Source of the DNA: Adiantum capillus-veneris
Lineage: Eukaryota; Streptophyta; Polypodiopsida; Polypodiales; Pteridaceae
NCBI GenBank assembly: GCA_014529385.2
Contig: CM043953.1
Coordinates: 113,191,549-113,255,548, forward strand
DNA length: 64,000 bases
Direction: 5' to 3'
In this document: in pieces, positions 1 to 12,564 of the stretch
Position numbering within the stretch: the stretch's first letter is position 1
Layout of the letters: each line of letters begins with the position of its first letter
Translations under genes and position numbers: made by a program
The notes under the pieces: generated by a model
Database searches by the model: none
What the model was told of the DNA's origin: nothing
Seen by the model: only the letters and a program-made list of their open reading frames with translations

Positions 1-3000
1 GAGATAACCAAATCAACTTCTTTGATCTGTCTCTCTCAATGCGCATACCAAGTATATGACTTGCCTCACCCATGTCTTTCATGTCAAACGATTTTTCCAT
101 CTTTGACTTCAAAACTGAAATTTCTTCCAAGTGCTTGCCAGCAATCAACATGTCATCCACATACAAAATAAGGATCAGCAAACTACCATCCTTGGCCTTC
201 TTTGTATATAGACAGTGATCGAACTCACTACGTTTGTAGCCTTGAGAAAGCATAAACTTGTGGAATTTATGGTACCATACCCTTGGTGATTGTTTTAAGC
301 CATAAAGACTCTTTAACAACTGGCATACCCAATCTTCCTTGCCTTTCTCAACAAACCCTTCTGGCTGCTGCATGTAAATTTCCACATCTAAATCACCATG
401 CAAGAACGTTGTCTTGACATCCATTTGGTGCAACACCAAATCTAATATGGCAACCAATGCAAGAAAGTATCTCAATGTAGTCATCTTCACCACCAGAGAG
501 AAGACTTCCTCAAAGTCAATGCCTTGTTCTTGCTTAAAGCCCTTGGCAACAAGCCTTGCTTTGTACTTTGGCTGACTATCATGAGCGGTGATCTTATACC
601 TGTAAACCCATTTACAAGGTAGAGCCTTTTTGCCCTGTGGTAATTTAACTAGCTTCCATGTCTTGTTTTTATGCAGAGCTGTCATCTCTGACTACATGGC
701 CAATTGCCAATTCCCGGAGTCCTTCATTTGCACTGCTTCCTTGTAACATGAAGGCTCATTGCAATCAGTCAACATGACATAGTTCATAGATGGAACAAAC
801 CTATCAGGACGTCGCGTGATACGTCCAGATCTACGCACAAAAGGTGGCTCAGGCTCAGCCACAACCTGTGGCTCCACTCTATCCTGTCCTTACTCCTCTT
901 GAGCCCTGACATTTTGTCTTGTACGTGCAGGTCCATCTTCTTGGAAGACAACTCTTCTAATCTCCTCAACCCTCTCTGGTTTAGAATGATATTTGGATTC
1001 ATTAAAGTGAACATCATTGCTGCGGACAACCTTTCTGGATTCGGGATCCCAAAGTCTGTACCCCATCTCACCAGAATTACCATAGCATAGAAAGATGCAC
1101 TTTCTACTCTTTGGATCAAGTTTGTTCCTAAATTCCTTTGGGACGTGAGTATATGCCTCACAGCCAAAGACTCTGAGATGCTTGTATGAGGGCATTTTGC
1201 CTGACCATACCATCTATGGCACTGAATCCTTCTGCAAAACCTTCCTAGGAGATCTATTTACAAGATGAACAGCTGTTGATACAGCTTCAGCCCAAAACCC
1301 ATTTGGCAGCTGCGCATTAGACAACATACTTCTTACCTTCTCTTGTATGGTCCTATTCATCCTCTCAGCAACACCATTTTGAGGAGGATTGTAAGGAGCA
1401 GTAAGTTCACGTTTTATACCTTTTGACTCACAAAAGTCCTGAAAGGCCTTTGAAACATACTCTCCACCATTGTCAGTGCGTAAGCATTTAAGCTTCTTGC
1501 CACTCTGATTCTCCACAAGTGTCACAAACGTTTTGAAAACACTAAACGCTTCATCCTTGTGCTTGAGAAAGTAAACCCATACTTTCCTCGAGTAATCATC
1601 TATAAATGTCATAAAGTAAGATGCTCCCCCTAGAGATAGGTTAGGCATAGGTCCACACAAATCACTATGAACAAGTGCCAACTGTGTATCTCTTCTACTG
1701 CTTCTATGCTTATGTGGCTGCTGTGTTTGCTTACCATACAGACAATGTTCACAGAATTCAAAATCATTAAATGAAAAGCCAGGCAAGTAACTAGAACGAG
1801 ACAAGATTTCCATTCCCTTCTTGGACATATGTCCTAGCCGGCTATGCCACAAAGAAACGTTCGGCTGCTCGGTTACATTGATTACATTTTTAGAGACATT
1901 TGATACATAAATCATGTAAAGTCCTCCAGACTTTACTCCATGTGCTACTGTCATAGAACCCTTGGATATCTTCCACATGTTCTGTCCAAAAGTGGTGACG
2001 TAGCCAGCATCATCAAGTAAACCTGTGCTGATCAAGCTCTTTGCAATTGCGGGAACATGTCTCACATTCTTCAGTGTGAAAGAAGAGCCATTCTGAAACT
2101 TCAATTGAACATCTCCAACACCTAAGATCTCACATGTCTGCCCATTGCCTAGCCGAACATGATCTTTAGTGGTCACATAAGAGGTAAACCACTCCTTGTT
2201 TGGAGACACATGAAGTGATGCCCCTGAGTCTATAATCCAGTCACTCAGTGCATTTCCATCAGATGCTGTAAGAAGAGCTGAGTCCATTGTATTCTTCAAG
2301 AAGTAGATGTCTCCTGACACTAGCCTGTCATCCTCTGCAACAGTGTTTGTCACATTTATTTCTTGAATCTTCACTGAGGACTTGTTCTTCTCACCATGGT
2401 CTTCAGCTTTCTCTTTGCCTTTTTCTGCTTTCCATTCTCTGCAGTCTCTTTTCATGTGACCCTTCTTGCCACAATGGTAGCATTCTATGTCACTCTTGCC
2501 TTTAGCACTGCGGGACTTGCTACGAGACTGATTCCTCTTTCCACCTTTGTACTTCTCTTTGGTCCTTCCCCTGACAACTAAGGCTGTTCCTTTGCCTTTT
2601 TCCATTGTCTTTCTATTGGTTTCTTCAGTAAGCAGACTTCCTTCTACACCTGCTATGTTCAAACCATCTGGAGGTGCAGAATTACTCAAAGCTGTGCGAA
2701 AAGTGTCCCAAGTTTCTGGCAATGTGATCAACAGGAACATAGCTCTAACAGGTTCATCAAACTTGACACCTTGAGCTGACAACTGACTATAGACTGTGTT
2801 GAATTCATTCAGATGATTGGACATAGGTGTCCCTTCTTTCATCTTCAAGTCAACAAGCTTCTTAAGCCAGTATACCTGTGAAGCTGCACTCTGCTTCTCA
2901 TAAAGATCACTCAGCTTTAACCATGCTTGATAAGCCGACATCTTGTCTGCTACATTGAAGTAAACGCTTTCTGCCAAAGTCAGCATAATGGTAGAAAGTG

Positions 3001-3184
3001 CCAATTCATCCATTTCGCTCCATTCATTTTCGTCCATATCTTCTCGTTTTATCCCCTTGAGCTTTATAGGTTTTATCTGCTTCTTTTGTACCAACACGTG
3101 CCAAATCTGCTTCTTGCACAATGGGAAATTGGTTCCATCCAGCTTCTTGATATTGTAAAGAGCAGTGTCATGTGATCCAGCCAT
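1..3184 (-). pseudogene. copia gag-pol polyprotein, copy A (nonsense-mutated, partial)
   Basis: Translation starts at the ATG at 3184 (MAGSHDTALYN). In order it shows a UBN2-type gag, a CCHC zinc knuckle (CYHCGKKGHMKRDC), an aspartic protease (IDSGASLHVS), a GAG-pre-integrase region (LWHSRLGHMS), an integrase core (HSDLCGP, then RTDNGGEY, then the NGVAERMNRT glutamate), and RT with ILYVDDMLIAG near position 150. The frame stays the same throughout. Three stops break it: TAG at 1214-1216 where copy B has GAG, TAA at 890-892 where copy B has CAA, and TAG at 692-694 where copy B has CAG. There are no frameshifts in the visible part. The order PR-INT-RT is diagnostic of copia. RNase H lies beyond the left edge. 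Confidence 0.92.
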
Positions 3185-4271
3185 AGCTACGCTTCACAGT
3201 GGTTTACTTTCCTGGGAAAAATTCGGCAAAGTTTCCCCTGTAAACTGACCTCTGAACCAATATCAACCTGTCAAATGAACCAAGAAAGCTTCAGATTCTG
3301 CATAAATTTCGGTAGAGTCTCCTTTGTAAATGGCTCTGGTGTACTAAAAACAGACCAAAAAACAGCTCAAAAAACATTGTCTTTCTGACACTGTAAGCTG
3401 TGGGTAAACCTGTCCTGCACCTGTACTGTCCTGTCACTGTTATGTAAGCATAGACTGCGACAATGCCTCAACGGCAGTAAAGTAAAGATGCAATCCCAAC
3501 TGTCTAACTCACAGTCAATACATCCTAGCTGCCTATCTAAGGGTGCTCGAGGGATCGCTCCAAGACCTGTATCACCGAAAGGATCTCAACATTCGAGAAT
3601 CCCCCAGCTCAATAAAACCTCACTCGGCCCTCAACAAAGGCTGCAGTAAATCTGACAGTACATAGACTTCCCACAAAGTCATACATCCACAAATTTCCCA
3701 TTGTATGTTGTAACCGCTGCGGCGGTTGTTTGCTGCGTGACTCACAGTCAGCAAACCCTCAACAGACATACATCATCTCTGACAATACATCCCATGTGGA
3801 AGTACCTGCAATGTCAGGATTAAATCTGGAATATCAAGCAGCAAACACAAGCTACCTGATGAACTAGTGGATGTCGCCTACAGTCTGTGTGTAGATGCGC
3901 CTGTGTCGTATGTAACACGCCTCCAAGAACTGTGAGCCGTCCTTCGATGTGTAGACAGCCACAAATCAACACTCTGGGAGTGTCGATATCCTCAGCACCT
4001 GCAGTCGTAGGCCGAAAACCCCAAATTTGCAAAGTCGGATCTGCACCCGTCGAGACCACGTAGTCGAAAATGGCCTGCGCAGACCTTTGTCGAAGCCGAA
4101 CGGTGGCCAAGATGACCTCAGAATGAAATTCTGACAACACGGAGTCCTTCGGGCTTACCCACGAGATTTTGGGGCCGTGTCTTCACCTGTCGAATTTCAC
4201 TCCAATCTGAGCTGGTGACTCTAGCCTCCTGCAGTGCTGCCCTGAGCCTCGATCTGAGCTCTGATACCAGT
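3185..4271 (-). other. copia copy A untranslated leader with primer-binding site
   Basis: This stretch lies between the 5' LTR and the gag ATG. The primer-binding site, complementary to the 3' end of initiator tRNA-Met, reads TGGTATCAGAGC on the minus strand (about 4258-4269), two bases from the LTR. The leader is about 1.09 kb, against 687 bp in copy B. About 400 bp between roughly 3650 and 4080 are missing from copy B. No ORF in it is supported. Confidence 0.8.
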
Positions 4272-4463
4272 TGAAGGAGTACGAGCGGAAGTGCGACGCG
4301 AGGGAGAGTGCGAGAAGAAGAGCATGACGATATGGTGAACTCGCTCTACTGTAATGTGTAGAGCATAGTGAGTTCTTATTAGGTTTTTACAAAAGAATAT
4401 GTGTACATACCTGGCGGCCCACCCACTTACCTGGGCGATCACATTGGGCTTTATACCCCAACA
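4272..4463 (-). repeat. 5' LTR of copia copy A
   Basis: The LTR is 192 bp. On the minus strand it begins TGTTGGGGTATAAAG and ends CTCCTTCA, the same termini and length as both LTRs of copy B. GGTATAAAGC may be a TATA-like element close to the 5' edge. It is followed on the plus strand by GGACC, the expected target duplication; the partner is outside the window. Confidence 0.93.
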
Positions 4464-5824
4464 GGACCAAAGTCAATGGGTCCAAATGAGAGATGGTATG
4501 TCAAAGAGCAATACTAGCTAATGGAGCTTGAAAGACCTTAGGGTTAGCTTCATTAAAGGCCTCCAAAGGTAAGTGTTAAATGTACTTAGACCTAAGACCT
4601 TAGGCAAGCTAGGGCTGAGCTTGAGGTGGGAACCTAGCCCAAGCTTGAGGTGCTTGTCATGCTTGCTGACTAAGGTGCATGCCATGCTTGCTAACTAAGG
4701 TGCTTGAGGCGCTTCATGACTAAGGTGCTCAAAGGGGTGAGGTGTTCCAAAGTCAACATGATCCCTACAAGAAGGGGGGCGAGCCCTAAAGCTAGGGGCA
4801 TGAGAGAGAACACACACACACACTCACTCAAGGCAAGCCCAAGTCTTAAGAGGCAACGAGGCCACATGTCAAGCACCTACACATGATGCCCTCATGTAGT
4901 GCCTAAAACCTATTGGTTGACCTCTAAAGGGATCTAATGAGAATTTAGTTTACTTAAAGAATTATCTAAGCATTATCAAGCCCTCTCTCTCAAAGGGGTA
5001 AGGAGGACCCTTGTTGCTGATATGCACTAAGCATGTGATTCGCTAGGCTTGCAGGGGTCCAATCAAATTCAAGGATGAGTTACAAGGAGGGTCAACCAAA
5101 GCAAGCTAGGGGTGTGCTTGGGGGTATACTCTCTCTCACACACACTCACATGCACTCATTCTCATAGTGTGTTGTGCAAGAGCACCATCTCCTTCACCAA
5201 GCTTGAGAAGTTGAGAGCCTACACCAACAACTCTTGGCTATGGAATGCAAATCCAACCAAGAGCCATGCTCCAAAGTGCATGCTTGTCATCTCCATTACT
5301 ATGTTATTATGCTATGCTAAGCACCAAGAGTAATATCAAGTGAAGAGTCTATGTCTTTCACGTATGTTACTTCTTCTTCCTCTTCCCTACCCTCATTCCC
5401 TGCTAGCTCTCTCCACCTTCGAAGGAGTTTGAGGTCTTGGGACTGAGGCCGGGGACAAGTTAATGCTTTGGTGAGATAGTTAAGGGCATAATCTTGGTGC
5501 TGCATGAAGCTTTCCATCTTCATGGCACCAACTAGGTCTCAAGAAACAAAAATCTTGTAATGTACCAAGTCTCTCTATATGGGAGAATCTATAATACAAA
5601 AGCCTTTTGGAGGGGGGACCGTCTCCAAGTTGTCAATTTCTATAATCATTTCTCTCTCTCTTTTACAAGTACTGTTCATGCCAAGATAATAAGGTGTAAT
5701 GTTCATTTTGCTACTTTTAATCAAGTACTCTTCTTATGCTCCTTAAAGAACCCTCTTAAAGGAAATGTTCACTATGGTTATTTAAATTCCGCTACTATCT
5801 ATGTCATAGTCATATTCCATTACA
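4464..5824 (+). repeat. 5' LTR of gypsy-1 (left end removed by copia A insertion)
   Basis: It aligns along its length with 10986-12531 of the 3' LTR and ends at the same ATTCCATTACA. It is shorter than the 3' copy because the 3' LTR gained a 104-bp tandem duplication and extra copies of a TAAGGTGCTTGAGG-type motif. Directly after it is TTGATATCAGAGAT (5825-5838), a variant primer-binding site. A run of short repeats (GCTTGCTNACTAAGGTGCTTGAGG) sits at about 4660-4730. Confidence 0.88.
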
Positions 5825-6230
5825 TTGATATCAGAGATATTGGTTTCTCTTTTCTTGATTAAGAAGAGAGGTCCTTAAAATTTCCATGAAAGGTTGGACA
5901 TGTTCATTGCAAGAGGGTAAGTGGGACAAGGATCTATTATCTTGGTTGAAAAGGACTTAGTTAGAAGTACACCGTTGGGAACTATAGACTTAATAATGGA
6001 GTCTCTCAGGGCTTGCCTTTGGCTTAACCATTATTGAGATACTAGCAAGCTCAACAGGAACCATAATCAACCGGGAAATGTTAGACCCTCTCCACTACTC
6101 TTTGCAAACAACAATCTCTAAACCACGGGTGTGGCTGCTTGAGAGCTAATTTTCAAAGGTAAAGAAGAGTAGCAACTAAGGTTTTGAGGGTACCAAAGCA
6201 CAAAGTAGCATATGCATAAGTTTAATTAGC
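5825..6230 (+). other. gypsy-1 untranslated leader
   Basis: This is the non-coding stretch between the 5' LTR and the gag start. It begins with the primer-binding-site variant. It parallels 29418-29809 of gypsy-2, including the phrase around 5970-6080 on a multi-base polymorphic CAGGGCTTGCCT block. Confidence 0.7.
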
Positions 6231-7600
6231 ATGGCTGACAATAATCAAGAGAGTAGAATTGAATATTGAGAACTTTGATTTTGCACATGAAGGTGCTACT
6301 AATCATGCCCCAATGTTTGTGAACTATCTTGTTACTAGGTTGCAACAAGCTATGGACAACCCTGCCTTGCAAGCCGAAGTTACCCAACAACTTTGTGCTT
6401 ATGGGATTTCCCTACCTCTCCAAGAAGAGAGAGAGCTTAGAAAGCCTCTTGTCTAGACTTCCAAAATAAGACTCTCTCCGATAGGAGAAGAGGAGGAATC
6501 CAACACATGAGAAAGAACTGAATCTCTAAATTCCTCTGAAGATGTGGCTCCACGAAGACGGCAGTCTCGATAATCCCCAACTCCTCCCAAGAGGAAAAGA
6601 TCATCCTATCCTTCTCCTCGTCACTCCAAAAGGGAAGAGAGGAAACAAAGGAAGAAAAAGGCAAGAAAGAGGTCACCCTCTTCTCCTTCTTCTTCACCTT
6701 CCTCCTCTTCCGATGAAAGCAGCGGTTATTCTCCTAGTGAATACATGAGGAGAGGACGTCACAAATCTTATCCTGCTTGGAAAAGTCCCAAAAGCTTAAG
6801 AAGTTGAAGAGGGAGGAAAGAGTATCTCTTTTCTCACCTATGATGGCACATTTGGTGCTATTGACAAAGTATTGGCCTTCATCCAGGAATTTGATGCGGT
6901 CTTTGGAGATGAGGGCGTCATAGAGTCCTCCAAGCTCCACCATATAGCTATGCACTTTTAAAAATCAGCTCGTCAATGGTGGGCTCGTCTTTGCGGGAAT
7001 GGCGAAGCCCCAAGGACATGGAAACCTCTACGAGTTTCCATAATGAAACCATTCCTTGCAATCGATGCCAAAGGACAAAGTGCTTACTGAATGGAGAAGC
7101 TTGAAGCTACTCTCCCACGAGTCTATCCACAAATATGTAGATAAGTTTTGGGATTTACATATCAAAGCTACAGTCTTTCAAAAGATAGACTTCGCCGAGA
7201 AAAAGCAATAATTTTGTGCGGGACTACCTGAAGAAATGGCCAAGTATGTCACAACTCACAACGGCCTAGTTCTATCACCGAAGTCATCCACCAACTATAG
7301 TTGCTTCTCGCATTAATTTCCAACAAGGGGCTAAAAGGAATGCCAAGCCTATGGAAAACAAAGATCAAAATAATGCAAAGAGGAAGAACAAAGCTCATAG
7401 TTCTTCCCAACGAAATTCCAACAACAACAACGACGACAACAACAAACAACAAGACCAAGGAGAAAGGAGTTTACAATGGTAAAAAAAATTCTCTCCTGAA
7501 GAGCTCGAGGCTTTTTGTAAAGATCACAAATGCATTAAGTGTGGGAGAAAAGACATGGCTATCGTTCTTGCCCCAAAAGAAATGCCCGCAATGAGACTCC
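6231..7600 (+). pseudogene. gypsy-1 gag (frameshifted)
   Basis: The start ATGGCTGACAATAAT at 6231 matches the gypsy-2 gag start at 29810. The frame then shifts to the peptide beginning NFDFAHEGATNHAP (from about 6265). A basic Ser/Arg-rich stretch is visible at about 6580-6720. The retrotransposon gag core follows in pieces (…KSARQWW…, then KVLTEW…S.HKYVDKFW at about 6955-7160). An Asn/Lys-rich tract precedes a remnant of a CCHC knuckle at about 7525-7590. Several stops and shifts mean no protein is expected. This is the virion-like capsid gene of the element. Confidence 0.75.
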
Positions 7601-10600
7601 TAGAGCTTCCACGGTCGAAGCCCCAAAAGAGGATGCTCATTGCAAAGGATCATCCCTTTCATATTCTTGGAGGAAGGTGAGGGAGCATGATGCCTTCATC
7701 CTATTTGATCCTGGCTCTACTCACAACTTCACATCAACGGAGTTGGCCACAAAGCTAGGCATACAAGCTTTCAAGATGGGAGATATTGTAACTGCCGATG
7801 GGGCTTTCAAGGGATAGCAAGCCTCCATTACTCCCTTGATTGAGAAGTTAAGGCTTCATGTCCAAAGCTACGTCGACAAAGAAGACTTTTTCATCTCTCC
7901 TCTCCAACATGAGGATGTTATCCTAGGGGCACCATGGTTCAACCGCATGGCTACCAGCATGAAGTTCTGTGAAAGGAGAATCTACTTTACCTACAAGGAA
8001 AAGAGCATGTATATAGATGCTAATGAGTCCGGTCGTCCTATACCACTTGTAAATTCACCTGCTTTTGATAAGTCAATGAAAAGCTCGGTTTCCTCGTACA
8101 TGATTTTTGTCAAAGAGTCTCTAGATGATGCTAATGTTTTAACAAAACAAAGTGGTAGGAATCAAGAAGAGTTAGACTTGTCTAATTTTCTAAATGGATT
8201 CCAAGATGTATTTATGAATGACATCCCTATGGAATTACCTCCAAAACAAGGGGATGATGACCATAAGATAGAGCTTCTACCTGGGAGCTCATCGCCTAAT
8301 AAACCTCCTTATAGAGTTTCTCAAGCTCAACAAGAGGAGATTATGAGGCAAGTGCATAAGCTGGTAGACAACGGGATGGTGAGGCCTATCTCCTCTCCCT
8401 TTTGTTCTCCAGTCCTTTTAGTGCAAAATAAAAGATGGCACATATCGCATGTGTGTGGACTATTGAGCACTAAATCGTATCACTATCAAAAACGGATTTC
8501 TCGTACCGCAGGTAGAACACATGTTTGATAAGCTACAAGGTTTGACGTATGCTACTTCAGTAGGATTGACCTTAAAAATGGCTATCTTCAAATAAGGATA
8601 GTGAATGAAGATATACAATGTTTGGTCTTTATGAATATTTTGTCATGCCTTTTGGTTTGACAAATGCTCCAGCCACGCTCAACCGCCTAATGGAAAAAAT
8701 CTTTAGACCCTATCGCAAGTTCATTGGTGTGTTCTTCGTCGACATTATCATCTACTCCAAATCTTTGGAGGAGCATAAGCAACACCTCCAGGTAGTTTTT
8801 CAAGCTATGAGGGAGAATAAACTTTTCATTAACCAAAAGAAGAGTGAATTTTTCCTCCAAGAGATTCAATGCTTGTCATATTATCTCTCAAGATGGTATC
8901 CGTATGGATCCAACCAAGCTTGAAGTAATAAAAGGATGGTCTAATCAGAGGAATCTACATGAGCTACAAAGCTTTATTGGTATGTGTGCATACTATAGAC
9001 GCTTCATAGCTAAATTCTCCCAAATAGCAGGACCAGTACATGAATTGACCAAGAAAAATGTTGAGTACATACGGACTGCTAAAGAGCAAAGTGATTTTGA
9101 GAAGCTTAAAGAAAAGCTTACCTCTCAACCCATACTTACACTACCAGATCTCTCAAAACCATTTGAGGTCCAATATGTGATGCTTGTGGAGATTGCCTTG
9201 GAGCAATTTTGCTTCAAGAAGGGCATGCCATAGCATATGAGAGTCAAAGACTCAATTCCAACGAAAGAGTATTGGGCATCTACGAGAAGGAGCTACTAGC
9301 TGTCCTACATGTCCTCGACACTTGGAAGCACTATCTATTGGGGACGTTATTCATCTTACGAATGGACCACCAAAGTCTCAAGTACTTCATGACGCAAACC
9401 AAGCTCTTCGACAAACAAATGAGGTGGGAAAATTTTCTTTCGCAATTTAATTTTCATATTGCTCATATTTTTGGTAAGCATAATCAAGTGGCCATGCACC
9501 ATCACGATGACCGAGGGCAAATGCGATGTCTATAGAAACTAACAATGATCTATCTTCCATGATAGATGAGTATGCTACTGACCCTGATTTTAAAGATATA
9601 ATGTCAGCCCTTGCCTTAGGGAAGAAAGAGGAACTATTCACTTTGCAGGATGGTTATCTTCTCCATGCCAACAGGCTATGTGTTACTCACTCCCTTCGCG
9701 AGAAAGTGATGTATGAATCCCATGCTCCTCCCTATGTGGGGCATAGAGGGATTCAACCTACTCTTCGAGGAGTAGAGATGTATTTTTATTGGCCCACCAT
9801 GAAAGTGGACATACAAGAGTATGTTTCAAAATGTGTGGTATGCCAAAAGACCAAGTATGATAGAGGGAAGCAACCTGGATTACTCCAGCCATTACCAATC
9901 CCTAATTTGCCATGGGATAGTATATCCATGGATTTTATCTTTGGATTACCCAAGTCTATCCATGAATACGGGAATATGGACAATAGTCTACAAGTTTAGC
10001 AAGCAAGCACACTTTATTCCTGTCAAAAATACTATTAAGGCACACCAAATGGCAACCCTCTTCATATCTCAGATTTTCAAACACCATGGTTTGCCAACAT
10101 CCATCATGTTAGATAGAGATCCTAGAATGACCATTAATTTTGGAAAGGTCTCTTAAAAAACATAGGTACAAGGTTGAATTTATCTTTGGCCTATCACCCA
10201 CAAACGGATGGCCAAAGTGAGATAGCTAACCTTACAATTCTCGATCTACTCATGATTTATGTCACAGAAGTAGATCAACGCTCACAATGGGAGAAGTATC
10301 TACCACTTGTAGAGTATGAGTACAATAACATTGTCCATACTACTACAGGAAAGGCACCTTTTGAAATCATAGAGGGAAGACCTAAAAGTCCCTTGCTACT
10401 TAAGGTACATGGGAAGAGCTACCAATGAGTATAGCCGAGACCTACAAGAATCTTTCCAAAAGATTAAGGAGCTTATATCCATCTTTCAACAAAGGCAAAA
10501 AGCTACTGCTAACAAGCACACAAGGGCCTTAACGTTCAAAAAAAATGATTGGGTCTTCCTTAAGTTTCCTAAGGCTCGATGAAGGCAAACTAGGGGCCCA

Positions 10601-10757
10601 ACAAACCCAATTATTGAAGACCCCCCAAAGATTGAAGATCAAGAAGAGGTGCTATAACCCGAAGCTATCCTTCGACATGCAGACATGCTTGCGGGAGCTA
10701 AGTCTCCCAAGCACCAAATGGATTAGTCATCCATTCTGGAAAGATGTCGTAGGGTAA
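7600..10757 (+). pseudogene. gypsy-1 pol: protease, RT, RNase H, integrase (multiply frameshifted)
   Basis: Order of pieces: protease with LFDPGSTHNFTS (about 7705), where the usual DSG is DPG; RT from about 8290 ([26 protein letters not shown], then YEYFVMPFGLTNAPAT); the catalytic box as VFFVDIIIYS, where gypsy-2 has FFDDIIIYS, so a catalytic aspartate looks lost; RNase H (ESQRLNSNERVLGIYEKELLAVLH, split at 9209-9535); integrase with an HHCC finger (HAPPYVGHRGIQ…CVVCQKTK) and AYHPQTDGQSE. At least six frame changes (about 8428, 8530-8618, 8880, 9225, 9530, 9960, 10150) and a TAG at 7815 break it. The integrase C-terminal core and chromodomain of gypsy-2 are missing: after the KAR motif near 10575 the sequence jumps to an [14 protein letters not shown] region. 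Confidence 0.87.
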
Positions 10758-10857
10758 AAGGGTTCCTCTACCCGCTAAAAAAACATAGACTAATGATTAA
10801 GGCTTTATCTCCTCTATCTCATGGTCGAGGACGACTATGATGTCAAGAGAGAGGTAA

Positions 10858-12531
10858 TGTCATAAAGTTTAATATCTAACTAACCCAAATGATTTTCTCA
10901 TATTAAACTGATCATTTAATGTGGGAGAATAAATGGGAACGAGAGTTAGAATATAGACATGTGCTTATGGATCTATCTCGGCACGGGACCAAAGTCATTG
11001 GGTCCAAATGAGAGATGGTATGTCAAAGAGCAATGCTAGCTAATGGAGCTTGAAAGACCTTAGGTTAGATTCATTAAAGACCTCTAAAGGTTTGTGTTAA
11101 AAGTACTTAGACCTAGGACCTTAGGCAAGCTAGGGCTGAGCTAGAGGTGGGAACCTGGCACAAGCTTGAGGTGCTTGTCTGCTTGCTGACTAAGGTGCTT
11201 GAGGTGCTTGTCATGCTTGCTAGCTAAGGTGCTTGAGGTGCTTGTCATGTTTTATGACTAAGGTGCTTGAGGGGCTTCATGACTAAGGTGCTCACGGGGG
11301 TGAGGTGTTCCAAAGTCAACATGATGCCTACAAGAAGGGGGGCGAGCCCTAAAACTAGGGGCATGAGAGAGCGCACACACACTCACTCAAGGCAAGCCCA
11401 AGACCTAAGAGGCAACAAGGACACATGTCAAGTACCTAGACATGATGCCCTCATGTAGTGCCTAAAGCCTATTGGTTGACCTCTAAAGAGATCCAATGAG
11501 AATTTAGTTTATTTAGATAATTATCTAGGCATTATCAAGCCCTGTCTCTCAAAGGGGTAAGGAGGACACTTGTCCAAATTCTACCCTTGTTGCTTGATAT
11601 GCATTAAGCATGTGATTGGATAGGCTTGCAGGGGTCCAATCAAATTCAAGGATGAGCTACAAGAAGGGGTCGACCAAAGAAAGTTGGGGGTGTGCTTGGT
11701 GGTATACTCTCTCTCTCACATACTCACATGCACTCATTCTCATAGTGTGTTGTGCAAGAACTCCATCTCCTTCTCCAAGCTTTAGAAGTTGAGAGCCTAC
11801 ATCATTAACTCTTGGCTATGGAATGCAAATCCAACCAAGAGCCATGCTCCAAAGTGCATGCTTGCCATCTCCTTCATCTCCATTACTATGCTATTATGCT
11901 ATGCTAAGCAACAAGAGTGATATCAAGTGAGGAGTCTATGTCTTTCTTGGCTCCAAAGTGCATGCTTGCCATCTCCTTCATATCCATTACTATGCTATTA
12001 TGCTATGCTAAGCAACAAGAGTGATATCAAGTGAGGAGTCTATGTCTTTATTGTATGTTACTTCTTCTTCCTCTTCCCTACCCTCATTCCCTGCTAGCTC
12101 TCTCCACCTTCGAAGGTGTTTGAGGTCTTGGGATTGAGGCCGGGGACAAGTTAATGCTTTGGTGAGATAGTTAAGGGCATAATCTTGGTGCATGAAGATT
12201 TCCATCTTCATGGCACCAACCAGGTTTCAACGAACATAGATCTTGTATTGTACCAAGTCTCCCTACATGGGATAATCTATAATACAAAAGCCTTTTGGAG
12301 GGGGGACCGCGGCTCCAACTAAATCCGGTCCTCAACTGTTGTCAATTTCTCTAATCGTTTCTCTCTCTCTTTTAAAAGTATTGTTCATGCCAAGCTAATT
12401 AGGTGTAATGTTCATTTTTCTACTTTTAATCAAGTACTCTTTTATGCTCCTTAAGAACCCTATTAAAAGAAATGTTCACTATGGTTATTTAAATTTCGCT
12501 ACAATCCATGTCATAGTCATATTCCATTACA
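10858..12531 (+). repeat. 3' LTR of gypsy-1
   Basis: It is 1674 bp, starting TGTCATAAAG and ending CCATTACA (TG…CA termini). A purine-rich tract, CAAGAGAGAGG, lies immediately upstream and is the likely polypurine tract. The LTR start matches that of gypsy-2 (TGTTATAATAATCG at 27852), so the two are related families. It contains the uninterrupted target site of copia A at 10986. Confidence 0.88.
11847..12054 (+). repeat. 104-bp tandem duplication inside gypsy-1 3' LTR
   Basis: Two near-identical copies start at CTCCAAAGTGCATGC (11847 and 11951) with a period of 104 bp. The 5' LTR has one copy, so the duplication happened after insertion or was copied from a different template. Confidence 0.85.
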
Positions 12532-12564
12532 GCTGATGAGGGGATACAAGGTAATAAACCAAAG

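Larger units (their letters stand above)
1..4463 (-). mobile_element. Ty1/copia LTR retrotransposon, copy A (3' part outside window)
   Basis: This is a minus-strand copia element that enters from the left edge. Read on its own strand, it has a 192-bp 5' LTR, an initiator-Met-type primer site, a leader of about 1.1 kb, and gag-pol up to the middle of reverse transcriptase, where the window stops. It is a near-identical sibling of copy B at 14265-19384. It sits inside the 5' LTR of gypsy-1: the flank at 4464 (GGACC) matches an uninterrupted site at 10986 in the 3' LTR of that element. Its own 3' LTR and second target duplication lie outside the window. Confidence 0.93.
4464..12531 (+). mobile_element. 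Ty3/gypsy LTR retrotransposon, gypsy-1 (degraded, hosts copia A)
   Basis: The order is partial 5' LTR (4464-5824), primer site, gag, protease-RT-RNase H-integrase, polypurine tract and complete 3' LTR (10858-12531). The missing left part of the 5' LTR lies beyond the copia A insertion, outside the window. The coding order RT before integrase marks it as Ty3/gypsy. It is related to gypsy-2 (22332-30925) but much more damaged, with about six frameshifts. The chromodomain present in gypsy-2 is deleted. Confidence 0.9.
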
